The translations under genes and the position numbers were made by a program. 59,965 nucleotides of DNA from Dehalococcoidia bacterium (GTDB taxonomy: Bacteria; Chloroflexota; Dehalococcoidia; Tepidiformales; Tepidiformaceae), in contig JADYYG010000002.1 in NCBI GenBank assembly GCA_020853755.1, positions 1 to 59,965 of the forward strand, read 5' to 3'. Below the pieces are notes generated by a model. It was given only the letters and a program-made list of their open reading frames with translations, had not been told where the DNA came from and did no database searches. Each line of letters starts with the position of its first letter. The first letter of the stretch is position 1. Below, piece after piece: positions 8,838 to 16,862 of the stretch.

Positions 8838-9503
8838 ATGGCTTCTTCCGAAGACAGCGGGGCCACCGAAACCGCGAACATCCCGCGGCCGGGCGAACAG
8901 GATGGGTTCCTCGAAGAACTCGGGCTGGCCTGCGCGAACGAAGCGTCACGGCTCGGTTGCCCTGAAGTAACCGTCGACCTCCAGTTCCTGGTGTTCCTCC
9001 GCCGTGTTTCCCGCTTCGGGTTCTTCCACTTCGGGCCGCTCGCGATCGATGTCCGCATCGTGGAGGCGCTGGTGGAACGCCAGTTGCCGCGCGGCAGGAG
9101 CGTCCAGTCGCCCGGCCTCGCCGAGGACGCCGTCCGCTTCTCCCGGCTGCTGATGGAGGAGGCGAAACGCAGCGGCACCCGCCGGGTTGACGAACTCGTC
9201 TACCTGCTGGCGTTCATGCGCTGGCGCGAAGGCATCCCTCATCGCGTCTTTGGCGAACTCGGCGTCAGCCCCGAGGCTGTCTTCCGTTTCGCCCGGGACC
9301 AGCGGCCGTCCGGGACCGATCCCGAGCGGCTCTACTCCCCGGAAGAGGCTGCCCGCTATCTTGGTGTCCACGTCCAGACGGTTCGCGCATGGATCAGGTC
9401 GGGGCGCCTTAAGGCCAGCCGCCTCGCCGGCCAGCGCGCACTCCGCATTCGCGCCTCGGACCTCGATTCCGTGCTCGAACCGCTCGAACCCGGCGATGTC
9501 TGA
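8838..9503 (+). CDS. Clp-N-like repeat protein with C-terminal excisionase/MerR-type HTH
   Basis: A 221-residue protein. The C-terminal part (from about residue 160) reads YSPEEAARYLGVHVQTVRAW, then RSGRLKASRLAGQRALRI: a classic AlpA/excisionase-type winged HTH of the kind in MerR and Xis proteins. The middle region (EDAVRFSRLLMEEAKRSG, VDELVYLLAFMRW, GIPHRVFGELGVSPEAV) resembles a ClpA/ClpC N-terminal repeat: a helix with A.EEA..LG, a hydrophobic LL..L helix, then V...LGV. The first 75 residues look like a degenerate second copy. Clp-N domains bind adaptors or client proteins, so this may be a DNA-binding protein that senses such partners. That role is inference. It has its own apparently leaderless promoter. 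Confidence 0.65.
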   Translation: MASSEDSGATETANIPRPGEQDGFLEELGLACANEASRLGCPEVTVDLQFLVFLRRVSRFGFFHFGPLAIDVRIVEALVERQLPRGRSVQSPGLAEDAVRFSRLLMEEAKRSGTRRVDELVYLLAFMRWREGIPHRVFGELGVSPEAVFRFARDQRPSGTDPERLYSPEEAARYLGVHVQTVRAWIRSGRLKASRLAGQRALRIRASDLDSVLEPLEPGDV

Positions 9504-9550
9504 ACCGGGACGTCTTGACGGCTGGTGTACGCTTCGTTCGATCCTGTGAT

Positions 9551-9832
9551 ATGCCGCTCTACAAGATCCGCCGTGTAATTGGGCCTGCCACGCAGGAGGA
9601 CGTCGACGCCGCCGCGTTCCGGGCGATCGTCTGTGCGCCCCAATTCCCCGGGCTGCGCTGGGTGCATTCCTACTGGGACCCGGCGGGCGGCTGCCTCGAT
9701 TGCTACTACGAAGCGGCGAACCCGGAACAGGTGCACCAGCACGCCGAACTCTCGCGCATCCCTTGCGACGAAGTAGTGGAAGTCCAGCCCGTTGAGCCGG
9801 AGTCGTACCGGAGCCAGGCCGCGGCCTCCTGA
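9551..9832 (+). CDS. DUF4242 family small protein
   Basis: A 93-residue protein with the DUF4242 pattern. It has a short N-terminal strand (MPLYKIRRVIG), then helix AAAFRAIV, the motif LRWVHSYWDP, a strand with Cys residues (GGCLDCYYEAANPEQVHQHA) and a C-terminal strand DEVVEVQPV. Members are ferredoxin-like-fold proteins, one of which (SCO4226) binds nickel; function here is unknown. A longer in-frame start exists at 9515, but similarity starts at 9551. Confidence 0.75.
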   Translation: MPLYKIRRVIGPATQEDVDAAAFRAIVCAPQFPGLRWVHSYWDPAGGCLDCYYEAANPEQVHQHAELSRIPCDEVVEVQPVEPESYRSQAAAS

Positions 9833-10042
9833 CCCGCCTGTTCACGGCCTTTTGCTACTGCCGCAACTGACCGCTACCTCGCCTTCCCCGCCCCATCCAC
9901 CACGCCGCTTGTTTGGCCCCCGTGGGCCACGGAGTTGAAACCGTTTCGTGGACGGCTGGCGTCGAATCTGGGAATAGCGGGGAGTCCCGGGCGCCCGTTC
10001 GCCCGCCCCCTCGGCCGGTATCGCGGCACTTCGGAGGGATGT

Positions 10043-11269
10043 ATGCAAGGTCATCTGCCAGGGTTCAAACAAATCGCCAATCTCAGCATCGCCACCAAGC
10101 TCGGGCTGATTGTCTCCGTGCTCGTCATCCCCATCTGCGCGCTCATGTTCGTGCAGTACCAGGATCGCCAGGCCGCGACCGACCAGTCTCAGTCCGAATC
10201 CAACGGCCTCGACTATGTGTCCGCCGTCATGCCCTTCCTCAACCAGGTGCAGCTGCATCGCGGGCTCTCCGAACGCGTCCTGCGCGGCGACACCGTGGCG
10301 AAGGCGAACATGGACCGGACCGCTGACGCTGCCGATGACGCCCTCGCCAACCTCAATGACCTGACCGAAAAGTGGGGACGCGACTTCAAGACCCAGGAGC
10401 TGGTCGCCTTCCTGAATAGCGAGTGGCCGAAGGCGCGCGACGCCCAGGGCAGCACCACCGAGTCCAACGCCCTCCATAACTCCGTCATCAGCCAGGGCAT
10501 CTTCCCGCTCATCTCCACGATTTCGAATGAGTCCGGCCTCGCGCTGGACCCTGACCTCGAGAACCGCAACCTGATCGAAGCCCTCACTGGCACGCTCCCG
10601 GCTCTGACCGAGTCGCTCTCCCAGATCCGGGCCGTTGGCGCTGGCGCCCTCATCTCCCGCAAGGGACTCGAAGCCACGCCCGAGACGAAGGCGTTCATCG
10701 CCGGCCAGATGGCCCTCTCCAATGCGCAGGCCACCGAATTGTCCCGCCAACTCGACGTCGCGATGAGCGGCAGCAGCCGGTTCCAGGCCGACCTCGGCCC
10801 GGTCGTCTCCCGCTCCGATGCATCCCGGACCGCCTTCATGGACAACACGAAGGGCCAGATCATGGACGCCTCCGTGCTCTCGACCACCGGCGCGGAAGGC
10901 TACTTCCTCCTCGGCGGCAGCGCGGTCGACTATTCGAACGAACTGCTCGCCTCGGCCAGCGACGCGCTCAAGGCCGACTTCTCGGCCCGCGCCGAGGACG
11001 CCCGCACGAGCTTCGCCACCTACGGCACCGCTTCGCTCATCGGCATCGTGCTGGCCCTGGGCCTCGCGCTCTTCATCTCGGCAACCATCACGCGGCCGAT
11101 GCAGCACCTGGCGGAAGTCGCCGACCGCATGAGCCTCGGCGAACTCGATGTCGATATTGATGTGGACGGCACGAACGAGATCGGCCAGCTGGCCGAGTCC
11201 CTGCGGCGCATGCAGGCGAGCCTCCGCTCCGCCATTGAGCGCCTGCGCCAGCGCCGGGCGGCGGCCTGA
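10043..11269 (+). CDS. Membrane receptor with periplasmic helical sensor and terminal HAMP domain, no output domain
   Basis: A 408-residue protein from ATG 10043, with GGAGGG 5 bases upstream. One membrane helix (about residues 18-40) leads into a long helical extracytoplasmic region of roughly 285 residues, including VQLHRGLSERVLRGD, a motif common in helical-bundle sensor domains. A second membrane helix (about 328-350) is followed by a HAMP domain (ITRPMQHLAEVADRMSLGEL, then NEIGQLAESLRRMQASL). The protein ends about 10 residues after HAMP; no methyl-accepting, kinase or cyclase domain follows. It is the first gene of an operon with roadblock and PATAN-like proteins, which could receive the signal directly from HAMP. 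Confidence 0.85.
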   Translation: MQGHLPGFKQIANLSIATKLGLIVSVLVIPICALMFVQYQDRQAATDQSQSESNGLDYVSAVMPFLNQVQLHRGLSERVLRGDTVAKANMDRTADAADDALANLNDLTEKWGRDFKTQELVAFLNSEWPKARDAQGSTTESNALHNSVISQGIFPLISTISNESGLALDPDLENRNLIEALTGTLPALTESLSQIRAVGAGALISRKGLEATPETKAFIAGQMALSNAQATELSRQLDVAMSGSSRFQADLGPVVSRSDASRTAFMDNTKGQIMDASVLSTTGAEGYFLLGGSAVDYSNELLASASDALKADFSARAEDARTSFATYGTASLIGIVLALGLALFISATITRPMQHLAEVADRMSLGELDVDIDVDGTNEIGQLAESLRRMQASLRSAIERLRQRRAAA

Positions 11270-11298
11270 CCCCGGCGGCGGCGAAGGAGGACAACGAG

Positions 11299-11706
11299 AT
11301 GGATGGGTTGCTTTCGCGCGACATCGCTGGCCGCCTGGCTGGCGCGGCCGCGGCCGTCGATGGAGTCCGGACGGCGACCGTCTGCTCCCCGGAAGGCGCC
11401 GTGCTTGGCAGCGCGGGGGTTGAAGACCCGGCCCGCGAGGCGGCCCTCGCCAGCTTCCTCGCCCTTCGTGCCGAAGCGCTGCCGGTGGACGGCGACCTCC
11501 GCGGCATGGGGAAACAACTCGCCGGGAGCCGTTTCAGCCACCTCGCCATCGCCGGTGAGCGCGACGAGACGATGCTTTACGCGCTTACCGGCGGCGCCTG
11601 CCTCTCCGTCCAGTTGGCGCCGGGCCGCGGGGTCACCGCAGCCCCGCAGCTCGCTGCCCTTGTCCGGCGCGTAGCGGCCATGCAATCCACAGCCAGGAGT
11701 TCGTAG
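11299..11706 (+). CDS. Roadblock/LC7-like small protein
   Basis: A 135-residue cytoplasmic protein beginning LSRDIAGRLAGAAAAVDGVRTATVCSPEG. The pattern, an amphipathic helix followed by a strand with V..V..SP.G, is that of roadblock/LC7 (MglB-type) proteins. It ends with a second strand pair (HLAIAGERDETMLYALTGG, ACLSVQLAPG) and a final helix. Roadblock proteins dimerise and often act as GTPase-activating partners of MglA-like GTPases, but no GTPase is encoded here. GAAGGAGG precedes ATG, and it lies 29 bases after the receptor gene and 2 bases before the next. Confidence 0.6.
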   Translation: MDGLLSRDIAGRLAGAAAAVDGVRTATVCSPEGAVLGSAGVEDPAREAALASFLALRAEALPVDGDLRGMGKQLAGSRFSHLAIAGERDETMLYALTGGACLSVQLAPGRGVTAAPQLAALVRRVAAMQSTARSS

Positions 11707-11708
11707 CC

Positions 11709-12725
11709 ATGATGTTCCCGAAGGACCGCACCCTCTACGCGAATCTCAATACCTCGTTCACTTCGTTCGAGGCCCTCATCGGCGACCTCCAGGAGCGGAA
11801 ACTGACCGGCTACGTCGAAGTCTCCGCGACCGGCTACACGGGCACGCTGCTCCTCAGTGAAGGCGAAATCGTCAACGCCCAGGAGGTTGCCGGCGACAGG
11901 CGGGTCGTCGGGCCGGGCGCTTCGCGCGGCGTGATGGAACGCGCCGCTGCAAAGGACGGAATCATCAACGTCTACTCCGCCTTCCCGGATGTCGTGCTCC
12001 TCCTCAACCGGCTCATGGACAGCCGCCCGCTCTACCGCGATCTCACGAGCGCCTTCACCAGCCTCGACCGCCTGATAGCGAAGCTCCGCAGCGACGGCCT
12101 GACCGGCTACGTGGAAGTGCATGTCGCCGAGGACGCCGGCGTCGGCATCATCTACCTCGCTGGCGGCGAGCCGGTCGAGTCCGTCTTCTCCGTGAGCGAC
12201 GAGATGACGAACGGGCAGGAGGCGCTGAACGCCATCGTCTCGGCGGTCAACGCCTACGGCGGCACGTTCAACGTCTTCGTCGAAGCCAACCAGCAACAGG
12301 TGGCGGGGACGCCCCCCCAGGCGCCGGCCCAGGAAGGCTACCGGGCCGAACTGATCGCCTTCTGGGAAGACGTCCTCTCCCGCGTCGAATCGGTGGCGGA
12401 CGGGCTTTCGAAGCCGGGCCGCTTCCTCCTGGCTTTCAAGGAAGTGCTCGTTTCGCGGGCGGCCACCTACCCGTTCCTGGACCCGTTCGCGGCCGAGTTC
12501 AGCTATGCCGGCGGGCACATCACCTTCGAACAACCCCTCCCCGATGACTTCAGCAAGGCGCTCGCCGACTGCCTGAGCGACGCCATCGCCAAGCTCGCCT
12601 TCCAACTCAAGCGCGCCGACCTCGAAGCGAAGGTGCGCAGCAAACTGGAGGGCGTGAGCGAAAAGCACGCTGCCGTCATCGACCGCTTCGCCCTTCGCGA
12701 CGACGTGCAGGAACTGGTTGCCTGA
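11709..12725 (+). CDS. Tandem PATAN/DUF4388-like protein
   Basis: A 338-residue protein with a clear internal duplication. TSFTSFEALIGDLQERKLTG followed by YVEVSATGYTGTLLLSEGEI (residues about 15-55) recurs as SAFTSLDRLIAKLRSDGLTG followed by YVEVHVAEDAGVGIIYLAGG (about 115-155). This helix, then xTGxxxV, then a strand pair ending in G-E is the core of PATAN (DUF4388) domains, which are protein-interaction modules of bacterial signalling. The C-terminal 120 residues are helical and unassigned. No enzyme motif is visible. It lies 2 bases after the roadblock gene, so it is co-translated with it. Confidence 0.65.
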   Translation: MMFPKDRTLYANLNTSFTSFEALIGDLQERKLTGYVEVSATGYTGTLLLSEGEIVNAQEVAGDRRVVGPGASRGVMERAAAKDGIINVYSAFPDVVLLLNRLMDSRPLYRDLTSAFTSLDRLIAKLRSDGLTGYVEVHVAEDAGVGIIYLAGGEPVESVFSVSDEMTNGQEALNAIVSAVNAYGGTFNVFVEANQQQVAGTPPQAPAQEGYRAELIAFWEDVLSRVESVADGLSKPGRFLLAFKEVLVSRAATYPFLDPFAAEFSYAGGHITFEQPLPDDFSKALADCLSDAIAKLAFQLKRADLEAKVRSKLEGVSEKHAAVIDRFALRDDVQELVA

Positions 12726-12740
12726 GCAGGAGAGCAAGCG

Positions 12741-13187
12741 TTGGAAAGGGGACTGGACCAGGTTGGCGCAGCACCGGGCGTAGGCGGTTCATTCGTCTGC
12801 GATAACCGTGGTGACGTGATCGTCAGCTCGGACCCGGCAGTGCTGGCGACCGTCACGATGCAGACCATCGGGCGGGAAGTCGGCCGCGCGTTCGTCGCGC
12901 TCAACGCTGCATCGCGCCCGGCCCAGCGCCTGGACTTCGTCTACGACTCATGGCGGCTGCTCGCCCAGGACATGGGCGACGCCGTCTTCTTCGTGGTCTG
13001 CCAGCCGGACGCCGACATGGCGATGGTGCGCATGACCGTCGAAGTAGTAATCGCGGGCTGGCGCAAGGACCCGGCGGCGCAGAAGCGCCTCCAGCGCCAC
13101 CGCACCGAACGCGCGGCCCTCGTCAGCCGCGCAACATTGGACCAGGGTTCCTGGTCCACCTGGACGGTTTTCGCTTCCGGGGGATAA
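12741..13187 (+). CDS. Second roadblock-like small protein
   Basis: A 148-residue protein starting at TTG with AGGAGA 7 bases upstream. It has a strand with FVCDNRGDVIVSSDP and a long helix MQTIGREVGRAFVALN. A second strand set follows (QRLDFVYDSWRLLAQDMGD, AVFFVVCQPDADMAMVRMTV), ending in helix VVIAGW. The order of G-x-V-I strand, helix and two strands resembles roadblock/LC7 domains, but similarity is weaker than for the first copy. It sits 15 bases after the tandem PATAN gene. Confidence 0.5.
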   Translation: MERGLDQVGAAPGVGGSFVCDNRGDVIVSSDPAVLATVTMQTIGREVGRAFVALNAASRPAQRLDFVYDSWRLLAQDMGDAVFFVVCQPDADMAMVRMTVEVVIAGWRKDPAAQKRLQRHRTERAALVSRATLDQGSWSTWTVFASGG

Positions 13188-13214
13188 CCCCGCGAGGCCC
13201 GAGGGAGGAACGCC

Positions 13215-14024
13215 ATGGCTGAAGGACTGACTGGCAGCCTTGCCCAGCTGCCGCTGGTGGACCTGTTGAAGATGCTCGCGGCCGGTGGCCAGACCGGCCG
13301 CCTCGAGCTCACCTCGGGTCTCGACCAGGGTGAGATCTACCTCGTCAAAGGCGAACTCGTGCACGCCGACTGCGACCTGCAGGTCGGCGATGCCGCCTTC
13401 GCCCGGCTGGTCACCTGGCCCAACGGCCACTTCCGCTTCGAACCGGGCGCCCCGTCGCCGGCCCACTCCATCGAGAAGCCGCTCGACCGCCTGCTCGCCG
13501 AATCGGCCCGCGCCGCGGGTGAGCGGGAGGCCATCCGCCGGGTGGTGCCGAACATGGATGTGGTCCCGCGGCTGGCCCGCAAGGCCCCTGCGGCCACGAT
13601 CGCCATCGAAGCGGCCGACTGGGAAGTGCTCGCCAGCATCGACGGCGCCACGACAGCGGCCGAACTGGCGCGGGCTGCAGGCGCCGAGGACATCGAGTTC
13701 GCCAAGCTGCTCTACCGCCTGAAGCTGCAGGGCCTCGTCGAACTCGCGATGGTCCAGCCCAGTGCGCCGGTGCAAAAGGCGCTCGCCGGGCCGCAGTTCT
13801 TCCACGCCCTGACCACGGCGGTGGCCGCTGCGCTCGGCCCGCTCGCCGAGATCATCATCGATGACGCGGTCGAAGACCTTGGGTTCACCCGCGCGACCTT
13901 CCCGCGTGAGGCCGTGGCCGCCCTCGCCGAGCGCATCAGCAGCGAGATCCGCGAACCGGACAAGCGCGTCCGCTTCCAGCAGACGATGCTCCAGATGTTG
14001 CGCGGCAACCAGCAGGCCGCCTGA
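13215..14024 (+). CDS. DUF4388/PATAN domain protein
   Basis: A 269-residue protein with an N-terminal DUF4388 domain: LTGSLAQLPLVDLLKMLAAG, QTGRLELTSGLDQGEIYLVK, GELVHADCDLQVGDAAFARL and GHFRFEPG match the family well. A second helical or winged-helix-like segment follows (WEVLASIDGATTAAELARAA, then FAKLLYRLKLQGLVEL), similar to the wHTH that often accompanies DUF4388. A C-terminal helical segment ends the protein. GAGGGAGGAACGCC precedes ATG. It is the last gene of the receptor-roadblock-PATAN operon and probably an adaptor. Confidence 0.8.
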   Translation: MAEGLTGSLAQLPLVDLLKMLAAGGQTGRLELTSGLDQGEIYLVKGELVHADCDLQVGDAAFARLVTWPNGHFRFEPGAPSPAHSIEKPLDRLLAESARAAGEREAIRRVVPNMDVVPRLARKAPAATIAIEAADWEVLASIDGATTAAELARAAGAEDIEFAKLLYRLKLQGLVELAMVQPSAPVQKALAGPQFFHALTTAVAAALGPLAEIIIDDAVEDLGFTRATFPREAVAALAERISSEIREPDKRVRFQQTMLQMLRGNQQAA

Positions 14025-14058
14025 CCGGCGCAGCCAGTCCATCCGGCCGATGGCCCGT

Positions 14059-14064
14059 TACAAT
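14059..14064 (+). promoter_or_regulatory. -10 element of a leaderless promoter (holin-like gene)
   Basis: TACAAT ends 6 bases before the ATG at 14071, so the predicted transcription start coincides with the start codon. No Shine-Dalgarno sequence is present. It is one of the clearest examples of a pattern repeated across the window. Confidence 0.5.
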
Positions 14065-14070
14065 GGGGCC

Positions 14071-14505
14071 ATGCCCGAAGTCATTTTCGTCGGCGGCAGC
14101 GGCCGAGACACCGGCTCAACGAAGCTGGTCACCTTCGTCGTGCGCTGGCTGATCACAGCTGCGGCAGTCTGGGTGGCTGCTGCGATGGTCGGCGGCATTC
14201 ACCTCGAAGGCTGGAAGAGCACGCTCCTCGTCGCCCTCATCCTCGGCCTGCTCAACGCCTACCTGAAACCGCTGCTCGTCATCGGGACGCTGCCCGCGTT
14301 GCTCTTTACGCTGGGCATCTTCCTCATCTTCATCAACACGGCCCTGCTCGGGCTGACCGCCTGGATCGCCGGGAAGTTCGATGCCATCCACTTCGCCATC
14401 GACGGCTTCTGGAGCGCCTTTTTCGGCGCGATCATCATCAGCATCGTGAGCTTCTTCATCAGCCTCGTCATCGATCCGAAGAAGATCGGCCGCTCCTTCC
14501 GCTAA
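14071..14505 (+). CDS. Phage holin family 4 (Phage_holin_4_2)-type membrane protein
   Basis: A 144-residue protein with four membrane helices: FVVRWLITAAAVWVAAAMV, LLVALILGLLNAYLKPLLVI, a segment with LFTLGIFLIFINTALLGLTA, and FFGAIIISIVSFFISLVI. The motif LLNAYLKPLL is typical of chromosomal holin-4 superfamily proteins, which are widespread and not phage-derived. The precise role is unknown. Confidence 0.82.
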   Translation: MPEVIFVGGSGRDTGSTKLVTFVVRWLITAAAVWVAAAMVGGIHLEGWKSTLLVALILGLLNAYLKPLLVIGTLPALLFTLGIFLIFINTALLGLTAWIAGKFDAIHFAIDGFWSAFFGAIIISIVSFFISLVIDPKKIGRSFR

Positions 14506-14553
14506 GCGGGGCCGCCGGTTCCGCTTTCCGTCCCCGTCTCGCATACTCGGGCG

Positions 14554-15708
14554 ATGCGAGATCACGTCGCCAGCCGCACCAGTGTGTTCAACGAATCGGT
14601 CATCCGCGAGATGACCCGCCTTGCCATGCTCCACGGAGCGATGAACCTGGCCCAGGGCTACCCCGACTTCCCGGCGCCCGAGTTCATCAAGGAAGCGGCT
14701 ATCGAGGCGATCAACGGCGATATCAACCAGTACGCCATCACCTGGGGCTCGCTCCGCCTTCGCCAGGCCATCGCCGCCAAGACGAAGCGGTTCGCCGGCC
14801 TCGACCTCGACCCCGACCGCGAAGTCACGGTCACCTGCGGCGCCACCGAAGCGATGATGTGCGCCATGCTCGCCACCGTCGAAGCGGGCGACGAGATCAT
14901 CGTCTTCGAACCCTTCTACGAGAACTACGTGCCCGATGCCGCGATGAGCGGCGCGAAACTCGTGTTCGTCACGCTTAGCAGCGAGGACTTCAGCTTCGAC
15001 CCCGCGCAGTTGCGCGCAGCGTTCAGCCCGCGCACCCGCGCGATCATTGTGAATACGCCGAACAACCCGAGCGGCAAGGTGTTCACTCGCGCCGAACTGC
15101 AGCAGATCGCCGAACTCTGCCAGGAGTTCGACACCCTCTGCATCACCGACGAAATCTACGAGCACATCCTCTACGACCACCACGAGCACGTCTCAATCGC
15201 GACCCTGCCGGGGATGTACGAGCGCACGATTACCATCAGCGGGCTTTCGAAGACGTTCAGCGTGACGGGCTGGCGGCTGGGCTACCTGCTCGCGCCGCCC
15301 CACCTCACGAACGCCCTGCGCAAGGTGCACGACTTCCTCACGGTCGGTGCGCCGGCCCCGCTGCAGGAGGCCGCCGCGGTCGCCATCGAACGGGCCGACA
15401 GCTACTACCCGGAGCTGCGTGACATGTACGGGCACAAGCGCGGCATCCTGCTCAACGCCCTCCGCGAGGCCGGCTTCCGCTGCCACCAGCCCCAGGGCGC
15501 CTACTACATCATGGCCGACTTCTCGGATCTCGGGTTCGAGGGCGACGACACGGCGTTCGCCCACCACCTGATCGAAAAGGTGGGCGTTGCGCCGGTGCCG
15601 GGATCGAGCTTCTACAGCGGCCACGGCGGCGACAAACTCGTGCGGTTCACCTTCTCGAAGTCGGAGTCGACGCTCCTCGAAGCGGCGCGGCGGCTCGCGG
15701 CGATGTGA
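14554..15708 (+). CDS. PLP-dependent class I/II aminotransferase
   Basis: A 384-residue fold-type I aminotransferase. Visible features are NLAQGYPDFPAP, the NxxNPSGK motif (TPNNPSGKVF), the aspartate in CITDEIYEH, the PLP lysine Lys233 in SGLSKTFSVTGWRLGYL and the substrate-carboxylate Arg in VRFTFS near the C-terminus. The sequence is closest in style to the methionine/kynurenine aminotransferases (YbdL, CCBL-like) or aspartate aminotransferase. A CATACT -10 ends 6 bases before ATG with no ribosome site, so it is probably leaderless. Confidence 0.92.
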   Translation: MRDHVASRTSVFNESVIREMTRLAMLHGAMNLAQGYPDFPAPEFIKEAAIEAINGDINQYAITWGSLRLRQAIAAKTKRFAGLDLDPDREVTVTCGATEAMMCAMLATVEAGDEIIVFEPFYENYVPDAAMSGAKLVFVTLSSEDFSFDPAQLRAAFSPRTRAIIVNTPNNPSGKVFTRAELQQIAELCQEFDTLCITDEIYEHILYDHHEHVSIATLPGMYERTITISGLSKTFSVTGWRLGYLLAPPHLTNALRKVHDFLTVGAPAPLQEAAAVAIERADSYYPELRDMYGHKRGILLNALREAGFRCHQPQGAYYIMADFSDLGFEGDDTAFAHHLIEKVGVAPVPGSSFYSGHGGDKLVRFTFSKSESTLLEAARRLAAM

Positions 15709-15763
15709 ACCTCGCCGTGCCCGCGGCATTCCCTGTTCCACCGCCCGCCCCTACCCTGCCTGT

Positions 15764-15961
15764 ATGAGACGAAGCACGCTTCTCCGCCTTGGCCTTGCCT
15801 GCGCCCTGCCGGCGGCCGTGTTCCTCGCAGCCTGCGGGGGCGACGATGATGCCGAAACGCCAACCGGCTCGGCCGCCCCTCCGCTTCGGCCAGTACTGGA
15901 AAGACGCCCGAAGCCACCGCCACCAAACCCAAATCAGCAACGACAGGACCGATTACCTTGA
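15764..15961 (+). CDS. Lipoprotein signal and linker, likely the displaced 5' part of the FKBP gene
   Basis: A 65-residue frame with a clear lipoprotein signal: MRRSTLLRLGLACALP, then a lipobox LAAC followed by GGDDDAETPTGSAA. After that the frame turns into low-complexity Pro/Arg text and stops inside the FKBP start. Adding one C to the CCCC run at 15876-15879 would join this signal and an Ala/Ser/Thr linker directly to the FKBP domain. It is therefore best read as the N-terminus of a membrane-anchored FKBP broken by a one-base deletion or an assembly error. TACCCT ends 6 bases before its ATG. Confidence 0.7.
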   Translation: MRRSTLLRLGLACALPAAVFLAACGGDDDAETPTGSAAPPLRPVLERRPKPPPPNPNQQRQDRLP

Positions 15962-16302
15962 ACAACCCAACCGTGACCGCCAGCGGCCTCAAGTATGAAG
16001 ACGAAGTCGTCGGAACCGGCGCCAGCCCCAAGACCGGCCAGCGCGTGACCGTGCACTACACCGGGACGCTCGTGAACGGTACGAAGTTCGACAGCTCGCG
16101 GGACCGCGGCCAGCCGTTCACCTTCGTTATCGGCACCGGCTCGGTCATCAAGGGCTGGGACGAGGGCGTCGCCACCATGAAGGTCGGCGGCAAGCGCATC
16201 CTCTACATCCCGGCGGCGCTCGGCTACGGTTCGCGCGCGAACGGCCCCATCCCGGCCAACTCGGACCTCATCTTCGAGGTCGAACTCCTCGGGGTGCAGT
16301 AG
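15958..16302 (+). CDS. FKBP-type peptidyl-prolyl cis-trans isomerase
   Basis: A 114-residue FKBP domain that catalyses proline isomerisation. All hallmarks are visible: GLKYEDEVVGTG, GQRVTVHYTGTLVNGTKFDS, then SRDRGQPFTFVIGTGSVIKG, WDEGVATMKVGGKR and the final PANSDLIFEVELL. The domain is intact from TTG 15958 to the stop. The same frame is open upstream back to the TGA at about 15848 and reads an Ala/Thr/Lys-rich linker. Together with the overlapping lipoprotein signal in another frame, this shows the native product was a lipoprotein. As written, translation would have to start at TTG without a good ribosome site. Confidence 0.9.
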   Translation: MNNPTVTASGLKYEDEVVGTGASPKTGQRVTVHYTGTLVNGTKFDSSRDRGQPFTFVIGTGSVIKGWDEGVATMKVGGKRILYIPAALGYGSRANGPIPANSDLIFEVELLGVQ

Positions 16303-16311
16303 ACCGGGGCG

Positions 16312-16701
16312 TTACTTTATCGCGCCAAGGTCCGTGATCATCTGGTCGATCTTGGCGTTGCGCTCCTTGATCGGTGACCCAAGGACGTCCGACCACGCCT
16401 CGCAGGTGGCCTGGAAGCGGGTGTAATCCGCGCCTGCGTACTGGTTCGTGCGCCCGGTGTGGACGTCGTTGCAGAGGTTCGAAACCGGGTCCGCGGAGAT
16501 CAGGTTGCCGCCGCACTGGCTCTTGCCGTCGACTTCATCCTGGATGCACTGCTTCATCTTCGTCAGTTCGGCGACAAAGCCCTGGGCCATCGCAGCGGTG
16601 CTTGCGGCGTTCGTCTTCTTGCCGCCGCCGCCATCGTCGCCGCCGCCACAGGCGGCGAAGAGTGGGAGGGCGATGAGTGCGGCAATCAACAGTGCTTTCA
16701 T
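16312..16701 (-). CDS. Small Cys-containing lipoprotein of unknown function
   Basis: A 129-residue protein from ATG 16701. The signal peptide MKALLIAALIALPLFAAC ends in a lipobox (LFAAC) followed by GGGDDGGGGKK. The mature part has four further cysteines (MKQCIQDEV, KSQCGGN, NLCNDVH, ATCEAWSD), suggesting two disulfides in an extracytoplasmic helical domain. A longer TTG start at 16740 would place 13 extra residues before the signal and is unlikely. I do not recognise the family. It is convergent with the FKBP gene, with a 9-base gap. Confidence 0.7.
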   Translation of the reverse strand: MKALLIAALIALPLFAACGGGDDGGGGKKTNAASTAAMAQGFVAELTKMKQCIQDEVDGKSQCGGNLISADPVSNLCNDVHTGRTNQYAGADYTRFQATCEAWSDVLGSPIKERNAKIDQMITDLGAIK

Positions 16702-16862
16702 GATGCGCGTCAGTCTTCGCCAGAGTGACGCGTAGTTCAAGCCTGAATAGTGAGCGAGTAATTGACTGTTTCGCTACTGCTAACAGGGGTGATTTCTGAC
16801 CTCATTCAGGCCGGAACAACAGCGCATGCGGCTCCGCGACCGACACGAAAGGCCCGGCAGCG

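Noticed and set aside
9833..10042. A possible riboswitch or structured leader before the HAMP receptor, with a GGCCCCCGTGGGCC hairpin.
   Set aside because: Only a simple GC-rich stem is visible; no conserved riboswitch core could be recognised.
14071..14505. Treating the holin-like gene as evidence for a prophage.
   Set aside because: Holin-4 superfamily proteins are common chromosomal membrane proteins and no other phage gene is nearby.
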